Shown one piece after another: positions 25,078 through 33,378 of a stretch of 57,077 nt of DNA (positions are counted from its first letter, which is position 1; every line of letters begins with the position of its first letter). Location: positions 1 to 57,077 of the forward strand of contig CAMZAX010000014.1 of NCBI GenBank assembly GCA_947304355.1, written 5' to 3'. The notes below the pieces were generated by a model that searched no databases, was not told where the DNA came from, and saw only the letters and a program-made list of their open reading frames with translations. This stretch comes from an uncultured Selenomonadales bacterium. Its GTDB lineage: Bacteria > Bacillota > Negativicutes > Selenomonadales > Selenomonadaceae. The translations under genes were made by a program, and so were the position numbers.

Positions 25078-26208
25078 ATGAACGTTTATATTTTGGGCGG
25101 ACTGCGGACGCCGATTGTCGTGGCGAATACCAAGTTCAAAGACATTCGCCCCGAAATTTTGGGCGCGGGCGTTTTGATGGCTCTGCGCGAGAAATTTAAT
25201 CTTGAAAGCGTCGACGAAATCATTTGCGGCAACGCAATCGGCACGGGCGGCAATATCGGCAGGCTCACGACGCTTATCGCGGGTTTCGACGAATCAACAG
25301 CGGCTCTGACTGTCGACAGGCAATGCGCGAGCGGCGCGGCGTCAATCGCAATCGGTTATGCGAAAATCGCTTGCGGGCTTGCCGACGTGATTATCGCGGG
25401 CGGCGTCGAAAGCGCGTCCCTGCAACCGTTGCGCGTCTATCACAGGAACGACCCGCGCTACAACTTGACGGCGGCTGACGGCATAGCGGGCGGTTATCGC
25501 ACGGCGCAATTTTCTCCCGACGAATTCGACGAGCTTGCCATGCTTTACGGTGCTCAACGCGTCGCCGATGCGGAGAACATTTCCAAAATCGCGCTTGACG
25601 CTTGGGCGATGATAAGTCACATTCGTGCGGCGCGTGCCGTTGAAATTTTGCGCGGCAGTATCGTCGAAGTGGCGGGCGTTTCGGAAGACACGGGCATTAA
25701 GAAAAATATTTCCCGCAAGTTGCTTGACCGTGCACCGTTGCCGTTGGGCGCGGGCACAGTCATTTCCGCCGGCAACGCCTGTCGAATCAATGACGGGGCG
25801 GCGTTCGTCGTGTTGGCGAGTGAAAATTTCGTTCGGCAAAATAACTTGACACCCGTCGCGCAGATTTTGGACGTGGCAACGGGCGGCGTCAATCCTTTGG
25901 AGAGTCCGCGCGGTGCTCAAGCCGTCGCCGACAAACTTTTGGCGCGAAACGATTTGACTTACAACGCCCTGTCCGCGATTGAATTCAATGAGGCGTTCGC
26001 GGTTATCGACGTGCTGTTTGAACGCGAACACTCCGACTGCGTGGACAGGTTCAACAAGCTCGGCGGCGCGTTGGCTTACGGACATCCTTACGGCGCGAGT
26101 GGCGCGATTTTGATGATTCATTTGCTTGCGGCGTTGAAGAGCGGCTTGGGCTTGCTGAGTATCGCGGGCGCGGGCGGCACCGGCGACGCAATCCTTATCG
26201 AGCGATGA
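25078..26208 (+). CDS. Thiolase-family enzyme lacking the C-terminal catalytic cysteine
   Basis: This 376-residue protein follows the thiolase fold. The nucleophile Cys is in RQCASGAASIAIG, the NEAF motif is EFNEAFAVIDVL and the active His is in AYGHPYGASGA. The second catalytic Cys of the usual CxGGG motif is replaced: the segment reads LLSIAGAGGTGDA, with Ala at that position. Claisen condensation normally needs that Cys, so the reaction may differ, as in SCP2-type or archaeal thiolase-like synthases. ATG 25078 follows GGGAGGA. The stop overlaps the next start as ATGA. Confidence 0.8.
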   Translation: MNVYILGGLRTPIVVANTKFKDIRPEILGAGVLMALREKFNLESVDEIICGNAIGTGGNIGRLTTLIAGFDESTAALTVDRQCASGAASIAIGYAKIACGLADVIIAGGVESASLQPLRVYHRNDPRYNLTAADGIAGGYRTAQFSPDEFDELAMLYGAQRVADAENISKIALDAWAMISHIRAARAVEILRGSIVEVAGVSEDTGIKKNISRKLLDRAPLPLGAGTVISAGNACRINDGAAFVVLASENFVRQNNLTPVAQILDVATGGVNPLESPRGAQAVADKLLARNDLTYNALSAIEFNEAFAVIDVLFEREHSDCVDRFNKLGGALAYGHPYGASGAILMIHLLAALKSGLGLLSIAGAGGTGDAILIER

Positions 26209-27320
26209 ACTTTTACGATTTGCTCAAGGCGCGGGCTGAAACTTTCGGCGACAAGATTTTCCTGCAGGTCGACGCGAAAATTTTTACCTACGCCGAATTT
26301 TTTTGCGCCGTCGACAACCAATCGGGCGATGGGAAATTATTTACCCAAGCCGTAAATTTCTTCGCCGCGCAGAAAAAAAATCCGTCGAACGTTTTTGAAG
26401 TCAAAACGACCGGCTCAACCGCCGCGCCCAAAATTTTGCGTCGCACGTTTGAAAGTTGGGCTGACTTCTTTCCGACGCAGAACAAAATTTTTCGCGTCGA
26501 CGAAACGTCGCGGCTCTTCATGCACGGCAGTCTTGACTTCACGGGCAATTTGAACGCGTTGCTGTCGATTTTGTATGCGGGCGGCTCCGTCGTCACGACA
26601 GACAAATTCGCGCCCAAAACGTGGCTTGAACTAATCGAACGCGCGACGAACGTTTACCTCGTGCCCGCGAAACTTGCGCTGTTGGCGACGGGCAAGCCGC
26701 TTGCAAACGTCCGCTCGGTCTTCACGGGCTCGCAAGTCTTGACGGAAAGTCAAAGCCGCTCGCTCATGAAAAAATTCCCCGCCGCAGAAATTTTTCTTTA
26801 CTACGGCGCAAGCGAATTGAGTTTCGTCACGTACAAAAAAATTTCCGCCGAAAACGCGGGCGACGTTCAAAACCTCGGCAAGCCCTTCGACGGCGTGAAA
26901 ATTTTTACCCGCGACGGATTGATTTACGTCGACACGCCCTTTGCCGTCGAAGGCGTCGAAATGCCCGCAACTGTCGGCGACGCGGGACGAATCGTTGACG
27001 GCGATTTGATTTTCATCGGGCGCGGCGAAGATTTTATCAATCGCGGCGGTGTAAAAATTTACGCGTCGGCTGTCGAAAGTAAATTGCTGTCGATTGACGG
27101 CGTGGAGGCGGCGGCTGTCGTCAAAGTCGGCGACAAAGTTCGCGGCGAAAATTTTATCGCTTACGTCGTCGGCACTGCGGACAAAAAAATAATTCGGCAA
27201 GCTCTTTCGCCTGCCGAATCGCCGAGAGAAATTATTTTCGTCGAATCGTTGCCGCTGAACGCGTCGGGCAAAGTCGACAAGAATTCACTTAAACAACTCA
27301 ATCAATTGTTTGCCGATTAG
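26205..27320 (+). CDS. Short AMP-forming acyl-CoA/ACP ligase
   Basis: This 371-residue ANL-superfamily enzyme would activate a carboxylic acid as acyl-AMP and load it on CoA or a carrier. The phosphate loop is KTTGSTAAPK, the aromatic motif is FLYYGASELS, and the C-terminal part has FINRGGVKIYASAVESKL with the catalytic Lys in SLPLNASGKVDK. It is about 130 residues shorter than most relatives, with losses in the N-terminal domain. It overlaps the thiolase gene by 4 bases. Its last 36 bases also overlap the convergent TSUP permease gene. Confidence 0.8.
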   Translation: MNFYDLLKARAETFGDKIFLQVDAKIFTYAEFFCAVDNQSGDGKLFTQAVNFFAAQKKNPSNVFEVKTTGSTAAPKILRRTFESWADFFPTQNKIFRVDETSRLFMHGSLDFTGNLNALLSILYAGGSVVTTDKFAPKTWLELIERATNVYLVPAKLALLATGKPLANVRSVFTGSQVLTESQSRSLMKKFPAAEIFLYYGASELSFVTYKKISAENAGDVQNLGKPFDGVKIFTRDGLIYVDTPFAVEGVEMPATVGDAGRIVDGDLIFIGRGEDFINRGGVKIYASAVESKLLSIDGVEAAAVVKVGDKVRGENFIAYVVGTADKKIIRQALSPAESPREIIFVESLPLNASGKVDKNSLKQLNQLFAD

Positions 27321-28049
27321 AATCACGGTCACGCCGATAAACAGCGGGCGAACGTAAGCCGCGCCTTTGGTGATTGCCATTTTCGCGCCGCACGCCGCGC
27401 CCAAAATCATGCCGCAACCCATCGGCAACGCGTAAGAGTAATTGACGAGCCCCAAGCCCGTAAAAACAATCACGGCTGCGAGGTTGCTTGCGAAGTTGGC
27501 AGTGCGAGCATTGGCGGCGGCAGTCAAGAAACCGTAACCCATAATCAGATACAGGAACAACATAAACGAGCCCGTGCCCGGTCCGAAGAAGCCGTCGTAG
27601 AAACCGAGCGCGAAAATCATCACGACGCCGAGCAAATAATTTTTTCGGGTGACGCGGACAGATTTTTTATCCGCGCTCCAATTTTTTTTCGCCACGGAGT
27701 AAATCGCAATGACAATCAGCATGACGATGACGAGCGGGCGCAAAAAATCGGGCGGGACTTGCCGAACAATCATCACGCCGACAATCGAGCCGACGAACGC
27801 AAGCGGGAACATCACCCGCATAATTTTTTTGTCGACGGTGCCCGAACGCCAATACGTCAAAAAGCCCGCGCAGGCTCCCATGCACGAAGCGACTTTGTTG
27901 GTGCCGAGGACGTTAAGCATTGGCAAGCCCGCCCACATGAGCGTCGGGACGGAAATCAGTCCGCCGCCGCCGACAACCGAATCGATAAACGCTGCGACGA
28001 AACCCATGCCCGCCATTGCCGCGATAACTGTTACGTCAAGTGTTTCCAT
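27285..28049 (-). CDS. TSUP-family (TauE/SafE) membrane permease
   Basis: This 254-residue protein has about eight hydrophobic helices with the family pattern GFVAAFIDSVVGGGGLISVPTL near the N terminus and its echo FYDGFFGPGTGSFMLFLY in the second half. Members move sulfite, sulfonates or organic anions across the inner membrane. The substrate is unknown here. The start at ATG 28049 is preferred because AGGAG lies 6 bases upstream; that ribosome site is supplied by the heptamer array at 28054-28078. The 3' end overlaps the ligase gene tail to tail. Confidence 0.85.
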   Translation of the reverse strand: METLDVTVIAAMAGMGFVAAFIDSVVGGGGLISVPTLMWAGLPMLNVLGTNKVASCMGACAGFLTYWRSGTVDKKIMRVMFPLAFVGSIVGVMIVRQVPPDFLRPLVIVMLIVIAIYSVAKKNWSADKKSVRVTRKNYLLGVVMIFALGFYDGFFGPGTGSFMLFLYLIMGYGFLTAAANARTANFASNLAAVIVFTGLGLVNYSYALPMGCGMILGAACGAKMAITKGAAYVRPLFIGVTVILIGKQLIELFK

Positions 28050-28053
28050 TCCC

Positions 28054-28078
28054 AACTCCTAACTCCTAACTCCTAACT
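28054..28078 (+). repeat. Tandem heptamers AACTCCT
   Basis: Three exact AACTCCT units and a partial fourth fill the space between the Hsp70 stop and the TSUP start. Read on the minus strand, the unit AGGAGTT supplies the ribosome site of the TSUP gene. Confidence 0.95.
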
Positions 28079-28082
28079 GCTT

Positions 28083-30980
28083 TTACGTCGCCCATTTCAT
28101 AAGCAAAGATTCTTCCTCTTCGGGGCTGAGTTCGCCGCCGTGAATCATCTTTTGCGCCACGTCCTGTGCCTTCGCGAACAGTTCGGTAAAATTTTCGTCG
28201 TAAATCTTGTGCAGGTCGCCGAAAAGTTTTTCCGCGTCGTCGAAGGATTCTTGCGCAATATCGTTGACGGAGCGGCGGTCGCAAACCAAACCCATCGCCA
28301 ACAGGCAAACGCTTATTTCGACGTTGTTCAAGTTGCGCGAGCGAATCACTTTGCAAAGGTCGCTGACGATTTGTTCGCGGCGTATGCTTGAATTCGTCGG
28401 ACGCCCGTCAAGTTTGAACGCAACGCCGAGCGCGTGAGCCGAAATCTGAATCGCCGAAGACACCGCGCCGCTTAAAATCTTCGAGCAATCTTTTTTGAAC
28501 TCGTAATAAATCCAATCGACTTCGGTTTTTGTAATGGCGTGCGTGTAAAGATTCGCCATGCGAAATTTTTCGTTGTTGTGCAGGTTAATCAGCAGGGCAA
28601 TGTCTTCGTCGTTGCCGCACATCGACAGCGTGTAAACGGCTTGAATTTTGGTGTTCATCTTCAAGCCCTGCGGTCTGCCGAGGTTAATTCCGGGGTTGTA
28701 AATTTCGTCGTCAAGAATGTGCAGGCAAAGGCGCGCGAGGCGTCTTTTTTGTTGGGCAGTCCAATCCGCGCCGATTTTCCGCGCGATAATCACGCAACGG
28801 AGCTTGAAAGATTCTTCGCGGGAATTTTTGGCGTCGTCGAGCATTTGCAGGAGCGGTTCGGCAAATTCTCTGTGATTCGAAGCGGAAATAATCGTGTTGA
28901 CGTTGAGCTTGAGCGTCTGCGAAAATTTGATGTTGTCGTCCTTGTTGCGGTTGCGGAAAGCGTTGTCGACGTTGCGGCACAGCGAACGAATCGTATTGAG
29001 TTGCGCGCGCGGATTTACTCTGCCGCCGAAGCGAGCGATTAATTTAGTCTTGGGGCCTTTTTCGACGCCCGTCGCGATAGAAATTTCAGCCGTGCCGTGA
29101 TCCATTAAGTCGCGCCCGTGTTCGTCGCGGCAAGTGGCGGCGTCCATGCGAATGATTTTGTCTTCGTCCATGAAAATGCTGAACGTAACGAAAATATCGC
29201 CCGTCATGCGCGAATAACGTTCGGGGAATTCGATATTGCCCTTGGCGATGATTCGATAACTGCCGTCGGTCTCCGCGCGGGCAATCGGGACGCTGATGAC
29301 ATTTTTGCCGGGCGGAAGCCTGAAACCCGTGAATCGTTGCGAAGTGTAAGGCAACTCTTTGCCGGCGGGGATAATCTCTTCGTAATTGCCGCCGAAGGTC
29401 ACGAGGTAAAAACTTTCGTTGAGGATGTTGCTGCCGAAGACCACGCCGATTGAGCGGTCGGCATTGGTGATGTTGCGATTGGCGGTGAAATTTCTGCGCG
29501 GCGGAGCGTCGGGCATTTGCGGGAAAAATTTTTTCGCGGACGCGTCGTCGGTTTCGGGCGGCAATTCGTTTTGGATTTCGCCGGCAAGTTCCTTGTCGTA
29601 TTTGTGCAGGAAGTAATGATAAACGGCGGCACCGCGCGCGACGGCTTGGTCGGGGTCGAGCGCGACAATCGGGTCGAAGCCGAAAAATTTCTTCAGCCGA
29701 TTGATAACCATGTAAAAGCGCGACATTCCGCCGTTCATTATAACCGCGTCAACTTTTGCGTCCGCGCCGAGCTTGACAGATGCCTTGTTGAGCACGTCGA
29801 GAATCGGCAGGATAATATTTTTTTGCTTGCCGAATTTTTCCGTGACGGCGGCGAGATTTTTGTAATCGTCGAAAGAAATTTCTTCGCCCATGAAGCCGCG
29901 CCAAATATCCTCCAACTGCGCGGCGGTGAAGCTGTCGGAGTAAGCGTAACCCGTGGTGCCGATATTGCCGCCGACGGGAAAATCTTCGTCTTCGTCCCAC
30001 CAACCCGAATCGCCGGAGCCGAACGCGTCGCTTTTCTGCGCGCTGACTTCGAGCTTGAGATTTTCGGCGTAATTTAGGAGCTGACTCATGACGCCGCGTT
30101 CTTCGTGGCGGATTTTCCGGACAATATCGTCGTGCGCAGCGTACTGATTCAAATAATGATCAAACATTGCCTTGGCGAGACACAAATCAAAATCGTCGCC
30201 GCCCAGGAGCGTGTAACGATTGGTCGCAATGTCTTGGACTTTCAAAATTTCGGGCGCGTCTTCGCGTCTTGAAATTTCGTGCAAAGTAATATCGAGAGTT
30301 CCGCCGCCCAAATCGAAAACCATGACGTTTTTCTTGGAGCTTAGGTCGAGAATCTGATCGGCAATTTCGCCGTTGCGCACTTGGTTGATAAAGTCGTAGA
30401 TAACGGCGCGGGGTTCCGACAATAAAATTTGTCGCGGGGAGCCGTCCGCCTTGCGAATTTTAATTCCCGCAAGTTCGGCGGCCTTCAACGTCGCCTGTCG
30501 CATGATGAAATCGAAATTTGCGGGCACCGTTATTACCGCGTCGTCAATCCTTTCCTGGTGATAAATTTTTGCGGCGTTGCGCAACATGTGTTCCAAAATT
30601 CTTGCGGAGACCTGCGCGGGCGTCTTGTCGGGTATGTTCGATGAGAGACCTTCGGCGTAAGCGTTGCCCATCTGGCTTTTGATTGACTTGGCAACGAGAT
30701 ACGGTCGAAGCGGGTAACGTCCTTTCGCGAAGTCGCCGACAATCGGCTGGTAATTTTTTTCGTCGTTGTAGTAGACGCAACTTGGCAAAATCGGTCGTTT
30801 CTTTAGCGTGAACTTGGCACCCGCGCCCGCGTTGTACATATCGACGGCGCGGTCGAGATCAACAACTTTGCTGACGATATTTCCGTTCGGGCGGATATTC
30901 ACCGTCGCCAAAACGGAATTGGTTGTGCCCAAATCAATGCCGACGCATAAATCGTTATGCTCTTCGCCGTTGATTAACAT
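28083..30980 (-). CDS. Large Hsp70-family chaperone with extended helical C terminus
   Basis: This 965-residue protein is far longer than DnaK (about 610-640). The N-terminal ATPase domain has the phosphate-1 motif CVGIDLGTTNSVLATV, the phosphate-2 motif VMVFDLGGGTLDITL and the adenosine motif VIMNGGMSRFYMVINRL. An acidic insert (SGWWDEDEDFPVGG) sits within the nucleotide domain. A beta-sandwich-like part resembles a DnaK substrate domain (PIARAETDGSYRIIAKGNIE). The last 350 residues are a helical domain with no DnaK counterpart that I recognise. Upstream in the same operon are a GrpE-like gene (12 bases away) and an MBL-fold gene, so it probably has its own exchange factor. The ribosome site is AAGGGGG. 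Confidence 0.88.
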   Translation of the reverse strand: MLINGEEHNDLCVGIDLGTTNSVLATVNIRPNGNIVSKVVDLDRAVDMYNAGAGAKFTLKKRPILPSCVYYNDEKNYQPIVGDFAKGRYPLRPYLVAKSIKSQMGNAYAEGLSSNIPDKTPAQVSARILEHMLRNAAKIYHQERIDDAVITVPANFDFIMRQATLKAAELAGIKIRKADGSPRQILLSEPRAVIYDFINQVRNGEIADQILDLSSKKNVMVFDLGGGTLDITLHEISRREDAPEILKVQDIATNRYTLLGGDDFDLCLAKAMFDHYLNQYAAHDDIVRKIRHEERGVMSQLLNYAENLKLEVSAQKSDAFGSGDSGWWDEDEDFPVGGNIGTTGYAYSDSFTAAQLEDIWRGFMGEEISFDDYKNLAAVTEKFGKQKNIILPILDVLNKASVKLGADAKVDAVIMNGGMSRFYMVINRLKKFFGFDPIVALDPDQAVARGAAVYHYFLHKYDKELAGEIQNELPPETDDASAKKFFPQMPDAPPRRNFTANRNITNADRSIGVVFGSNILNESFYLVTFGGNYEEIIPAGKELPYTSQRFTGFRLPPGKNVISVPIARAETDGSYRIIAKGNIEFPERYSRMTGDIFVTFSIFMDEDKIIRMDAATCRDEHGRDLMDHGTAEISIATGVEKGPKTKLIARFGGRVNPRAQLNTIRSLCRNVDNAFRNRNKDDNIKFSQTLKLNVNTIISASNHREFAEPLLQMLDDAKNSREESFKLRCVIIARKIGADWTAQQKRRLARLCLHILDDEIYNPGINLGRPQGLKMNTKIQAVYTLSMCGNDEDIALLINLHNNEKFRMANLYTHAITKTEVDWIYYEFKKDCSKILSGAVSSAIQISAHALGVAFKLDGRPTNSSIRREQIVSDLCKVIRSRNLNNVEISVCLLAMGLVCDRRSVNDIAQESFDDAEKLFGDLHKIYDENFTELFAKAQDVAQKMIHGGELSPEEEESLLMKWAT

Positions 30981-30992
30981 GATAAAACCCCC

Positions 30993-32066
30993 TTATTCGC
31001 CGCTGACTTCTTTGAGTCGCGGACGAGAAATTTGAACGTCTTTATTTTTGTAAACCCAACCGGGCGAAAGAACTTTGACGCGTTTGACTTCGGTGGTGTT
31101 GAGGAAGGGCGAGCCTTCGTAGTCGCAGCTTTCCACTTCGTCGAGGCGCATGTCCTTGACCGAGCCGGGTTTCATAATCGGATTGATTTCGCTGTCGCGA
31201 ATGAATTGCGCGAGCCGTTCAATCAAAATGAACAGCCCGCCGATTTCGGGTTGGAGTTGAACTTTGTCCTTGCGGAGCTGACGGACGCCGTTGCGCACGT
31301 TCAAAACCGCGTCGAGTATGCAACCGTATTTTTCGGAGTTGAGTCGCGAAAAGAACTCAACCAAATCGTCTTGATGGCTTTGTTTGATACGGGCGTCGAA
31401 GTCGTCTTGCAAGTCTTTCAGCAACATGTCGGAACGATTGAGCATGTTTTCGAGCAGTTCGATTTTGTCGGCCTGCGGATCTTTTTTGTCGCCCTTCGCG
31501 CCGCTTTTGGTCTTGCCGCAGATATTTTTGAGGAAATCGCTGGCGTCGTAAAGGAAATGCTTCATGTAGACGTTGCCAAACTTTTCAAGCGTGTCGGCGT
31601 CGTTGCCGCTGTCGAGTTCGGGGTGCTTGACGTAAAGCATGAGGCAAGCAATGCGCTCCTGAATTTTGTAACGTTCGCCTTCGCGCGTGTGAACTATTTT
31701 GTTGCGCAGGGCAAGAAAGTCGTCGAAGTCCTTTTGCTTGCGCGACGTAAGAGCCTGCGCGAAAGCCTTGACGATTTCTTCCGCCCAATCGATGAGTTCG
31801 GCGCGTTTCTGCTGATGACTGAGCCGCGACGACTTGAGAATTTTGATGATGTCTTCGTTGTAAAGGTCGGTCTTGTAGCGGATGTTCATTTCGTCGGCGC
31901 AGACGCGCGGCGTGAGCGATTTGTCTTCGCAGAAAAGTTTTATGACGCGGTTTTCCAAAACGTACTCGTCGTAGGAGGTCGACGAAAGATTTTTGCTTTT
32001 GCGTTCGATTGCCTTACGCAGGTTTTCGATAAATCTTTTAACAACAGGGTCGGTGATGTTTATCAT
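30993..32066 (-). CDS. GrpE-like nucleotide exchange factor with novel N-terminal domain
   Basis: This 357-residue protein has two parts. Residues 1-200 are helical and unfamiliar (region around SLTPRVCADEMNIRYKTDL and DFDDFLALRNKIVHTREG). Residues 210-357 follow the GrpE plan: a coiled coil (KIELLENMLNRSDMLLKDLQ), a four-helix-bundle-like stretch, and then a beta domain with KDMRLDEVES, TEVKRVKVLSPGWVYKNK and a final ISRPRLKEV. The last compares with the GrpE ending TVxxVxxxGYxxxxRVLRPAxVxV. It is encoded directly before the large Hsp70, the same pairing as grpE-dnaK. The start ATG 32066 follows AGGAGG. The assignment is by pattern only. Confidence 0.6.
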   Translation of the reverse strand: MINITDPVVKRFIENLRKAIERKSKNLSSTSYDEYVLENRVIKLFCEDKSLTPRVCADEMNIRYKTDLYNEDIIKILKSSRLSHQQKRAELIDWAEEIVKAFAQALTSRKQKDFDDFLALRNKIVHTREGERYKIQERIACLMLYVKHPELDSGNDADTLEKFGNVYMKHFLYDASDFLKNICGKTKSGAKGDKKDPQADKIELLENMLNRSDMLLKDLQDDFDARIKQSHQDDLVEFFSRLNSEKYGCILDAVLNVRNGVRQLRKDKVQLQPEIGGLFILIERLAQFIRDSEINPIMKPGSVKDMRLDEVESCDYEGSPFLNTTEVKRVKVLSPGWVYKNKDVQISRPRLKEVSGE

Positions 32067-32083
32067 AAAAAATTTCCTCCTTG

Positions 32084-33190
32084 TCACAGTTCAAAAGGCT
32101 CGCCCGTGTTCGGGAAGATAAAACTCGTCCGCGAATCGGGGTCGTTGATTAAAACTTGTTCAAGCGTCGTTTCGGCGTGAAAAAGTTTATCGGGCGGGCT
32201 GTGCACCACCACGCAGATTTTCGGGTTGACGCGGCGCACGAAGTCAACGGTCGCGGCGAAGTCGTCGTGCAACGAAAAATCGCCGTTGACAATTTCCAAG
32301 CTTGAATGCACGGGCGGCGGATACGTCGACAGCACGACGCCGGGACTGCGCGGGAAAAATTGCAACGGGTGATTCTGTTCGCGCATTATCGGGATGTGAA
32401 CGTTTTCGAAGCGGCGGACGATTTTCATGACGCGCTCGTCGATAAAGATTTCGGCTTGCGGCAGGAACTCGTTAATCAGCGTGATGAGTTCGACGCCCTT
32501 GCTGATTTGCGTGACTTGACAATAGACGCCTCTGCCGTGATTGAGCGCGAACCGAATGCGGCGCAAAATTTTTTTCAACGCCGAGTCGCTGTCGCCGAAG
32601 CGTCGATAGTTCGGGTGTCGCGCGTGCAAGCCGCACAGAATCAGAATGTCGATCTTGACGTCGGGAAGCATCGCCGCGTCGACGAGCCGCGTCGGGAACG
32701 TCGAATAGTCGCCCGTGTAAAGAATGTTCTTGCCGCGAAAATTTATCAGCGTCATCATTGCGCCGGGAATGTGTCCCGCCTGGTGGAAGCTGATTCGCAT
32801 GTTCGGCAACGGAATTTTTTGCAGGAAGGCGACGCTTGAGATGTTGCATTGAATTTTGTCGAAACGCTCTTCCAACTGCGCGGACAAAATTTCTCGCGTC
32901 AAATCGGTCATGTAGACGGCGGCGCGTTCGTTGAGCTCCAAAAAGTCCGGCAACGCGGCGGAGTGGTCAAGATGCGCGTGCGACAAAAATACATGCGACA
33001 CTTGATGAAAGTCTTGCAGGTACGGCGTGTCGAGCAACGCGGAAAATTTCGGCGCGAATCGAATCCCGCGCGTCGAGCCGCAACCGCAGTCGAGCAACAG
33101 ATTATTTTCGCCGAGCTTGAGGAAGTAGCAACTTGCGCCGACTTCCTGCGCGCCTCCGACTGCCATGAAAAAAATTTTCCCGTTCGACAA
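32084..33190 (-). CDS. Metallo-beta-lactamase-fold hydrolase (RNase J/CPSF-like)
   Basis: This MBL-fold protein of about 368 residues has the metal site HxHxDH in FLSHAHLDHSAALPD, further ligands in FHQAGHIPGAMM and NILYTGDYSTFP, and a late VVHSPPDKLFHAE segment. The opening AVGGAQEVGASCYFLKLG and the FHQAGHIPGA motif are those of beta-CASP-type nucleases, but a full beta-CASP cap is not obvious. It leads the operon with the GrpE-like and Hsp70 genes (18-base gap). I prefer TTG 33190, which has GGAGG 8 bases upstream. An ATG at 33223 has no ribosome site and probably lies before the transcript start. Confidence 0.8.
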   Translation of the reverse strand: MSNGKIFFMAVGGAQEVGASCYFLKLGENNLLLDCGCGSTRGIRFAPKFSALLDTPYLQDFHQVSHVFLSHAHLDHSAALPDFLELNERAAVYMTDLTREILSAQLEERFDKIQCNISSVAFLQKIPLPNMRISFHQAGHIPGAMMTLINFRGKNILYTGDYSTFPTRLVDAAMLPDVKIDILILCGLHARHPNYRRFGDSDSALKKILRRIRFALNHGRGVYCQVTQISKGVELITLINEFLPQAEIFIDERVMKIVRRFENVHIPIMREQNHPLQFFPRSPGVVLSTYPPPVHSSLEIVNGDFSLHDDFAATVDFVRRVNPKICVVVHSPPDKLFHAETTLEQVLINDPDSRTSFIFPNTGEPFEL

Positions 33191-33212
33191 CTTGAACGCC
33201 TCCGCAAAAAAT

Positions 33213-33241
33213 TTCGTATACATTTTAATTTAGATTGTCAA
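33213..33241 (-). promoter_or_regulatory. Probable promoter of the MBL-GrpE-Hsp70 operon
   Basis: On the minus strand a consensus TTGACA lies at 33241-33236. The -10 box is less clear; TATACGAAAT about 15-17 bases on is the best candidate. This would place the transcript start near 33205, past the ATG at 33223, and so supports the TTG start. No CIRCE-type inverted repeat is visible. Confidence 0.45.
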
Positions 33242-33280
33242 GTTGGGCAAGCAACGGCCGCTTTGAAAGCGGCGGAACAG

Positions 33281-33350
33281 CTGTCGCGCCGTGTCGTTCA
33301 TGATTCAAGCGTTATCGCCGCGTCCATACGCAAAAAAAATCCCCGCCGCT
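33281..33350 (+). repeat. Diverged intergenic repeat, copy 1
   Basis: About 70 bases align with 44539-44609: TGTCGCGCC, then GTCGTT, CAAACGTTA-type sequence, CCGCGTCCATACGC, A8 and TCCCCGCCGCT. In both copies the 3' part is the start of a terminator hairpin. Just before this copy, CCGCTTT and AAAGCGG form a small hairpin (33258-33273). Confidence 0.6.
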
Positions 33351-33378
33351 CTTCGTGAGTGACGGGAAAAAATTTTTT
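33332..33378 (-). terminator. Terminator after the DUF4127 gene
   Basis: On the minus strand CCCGTCACTC pairs with GAGCGGCGGG (10 pairs, one mismatch, one G-T) around ACGAA, followed by ATTTTTTTT. It is flanked by T6 on the other side and may be bidirectional. Confidence 0.75.
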
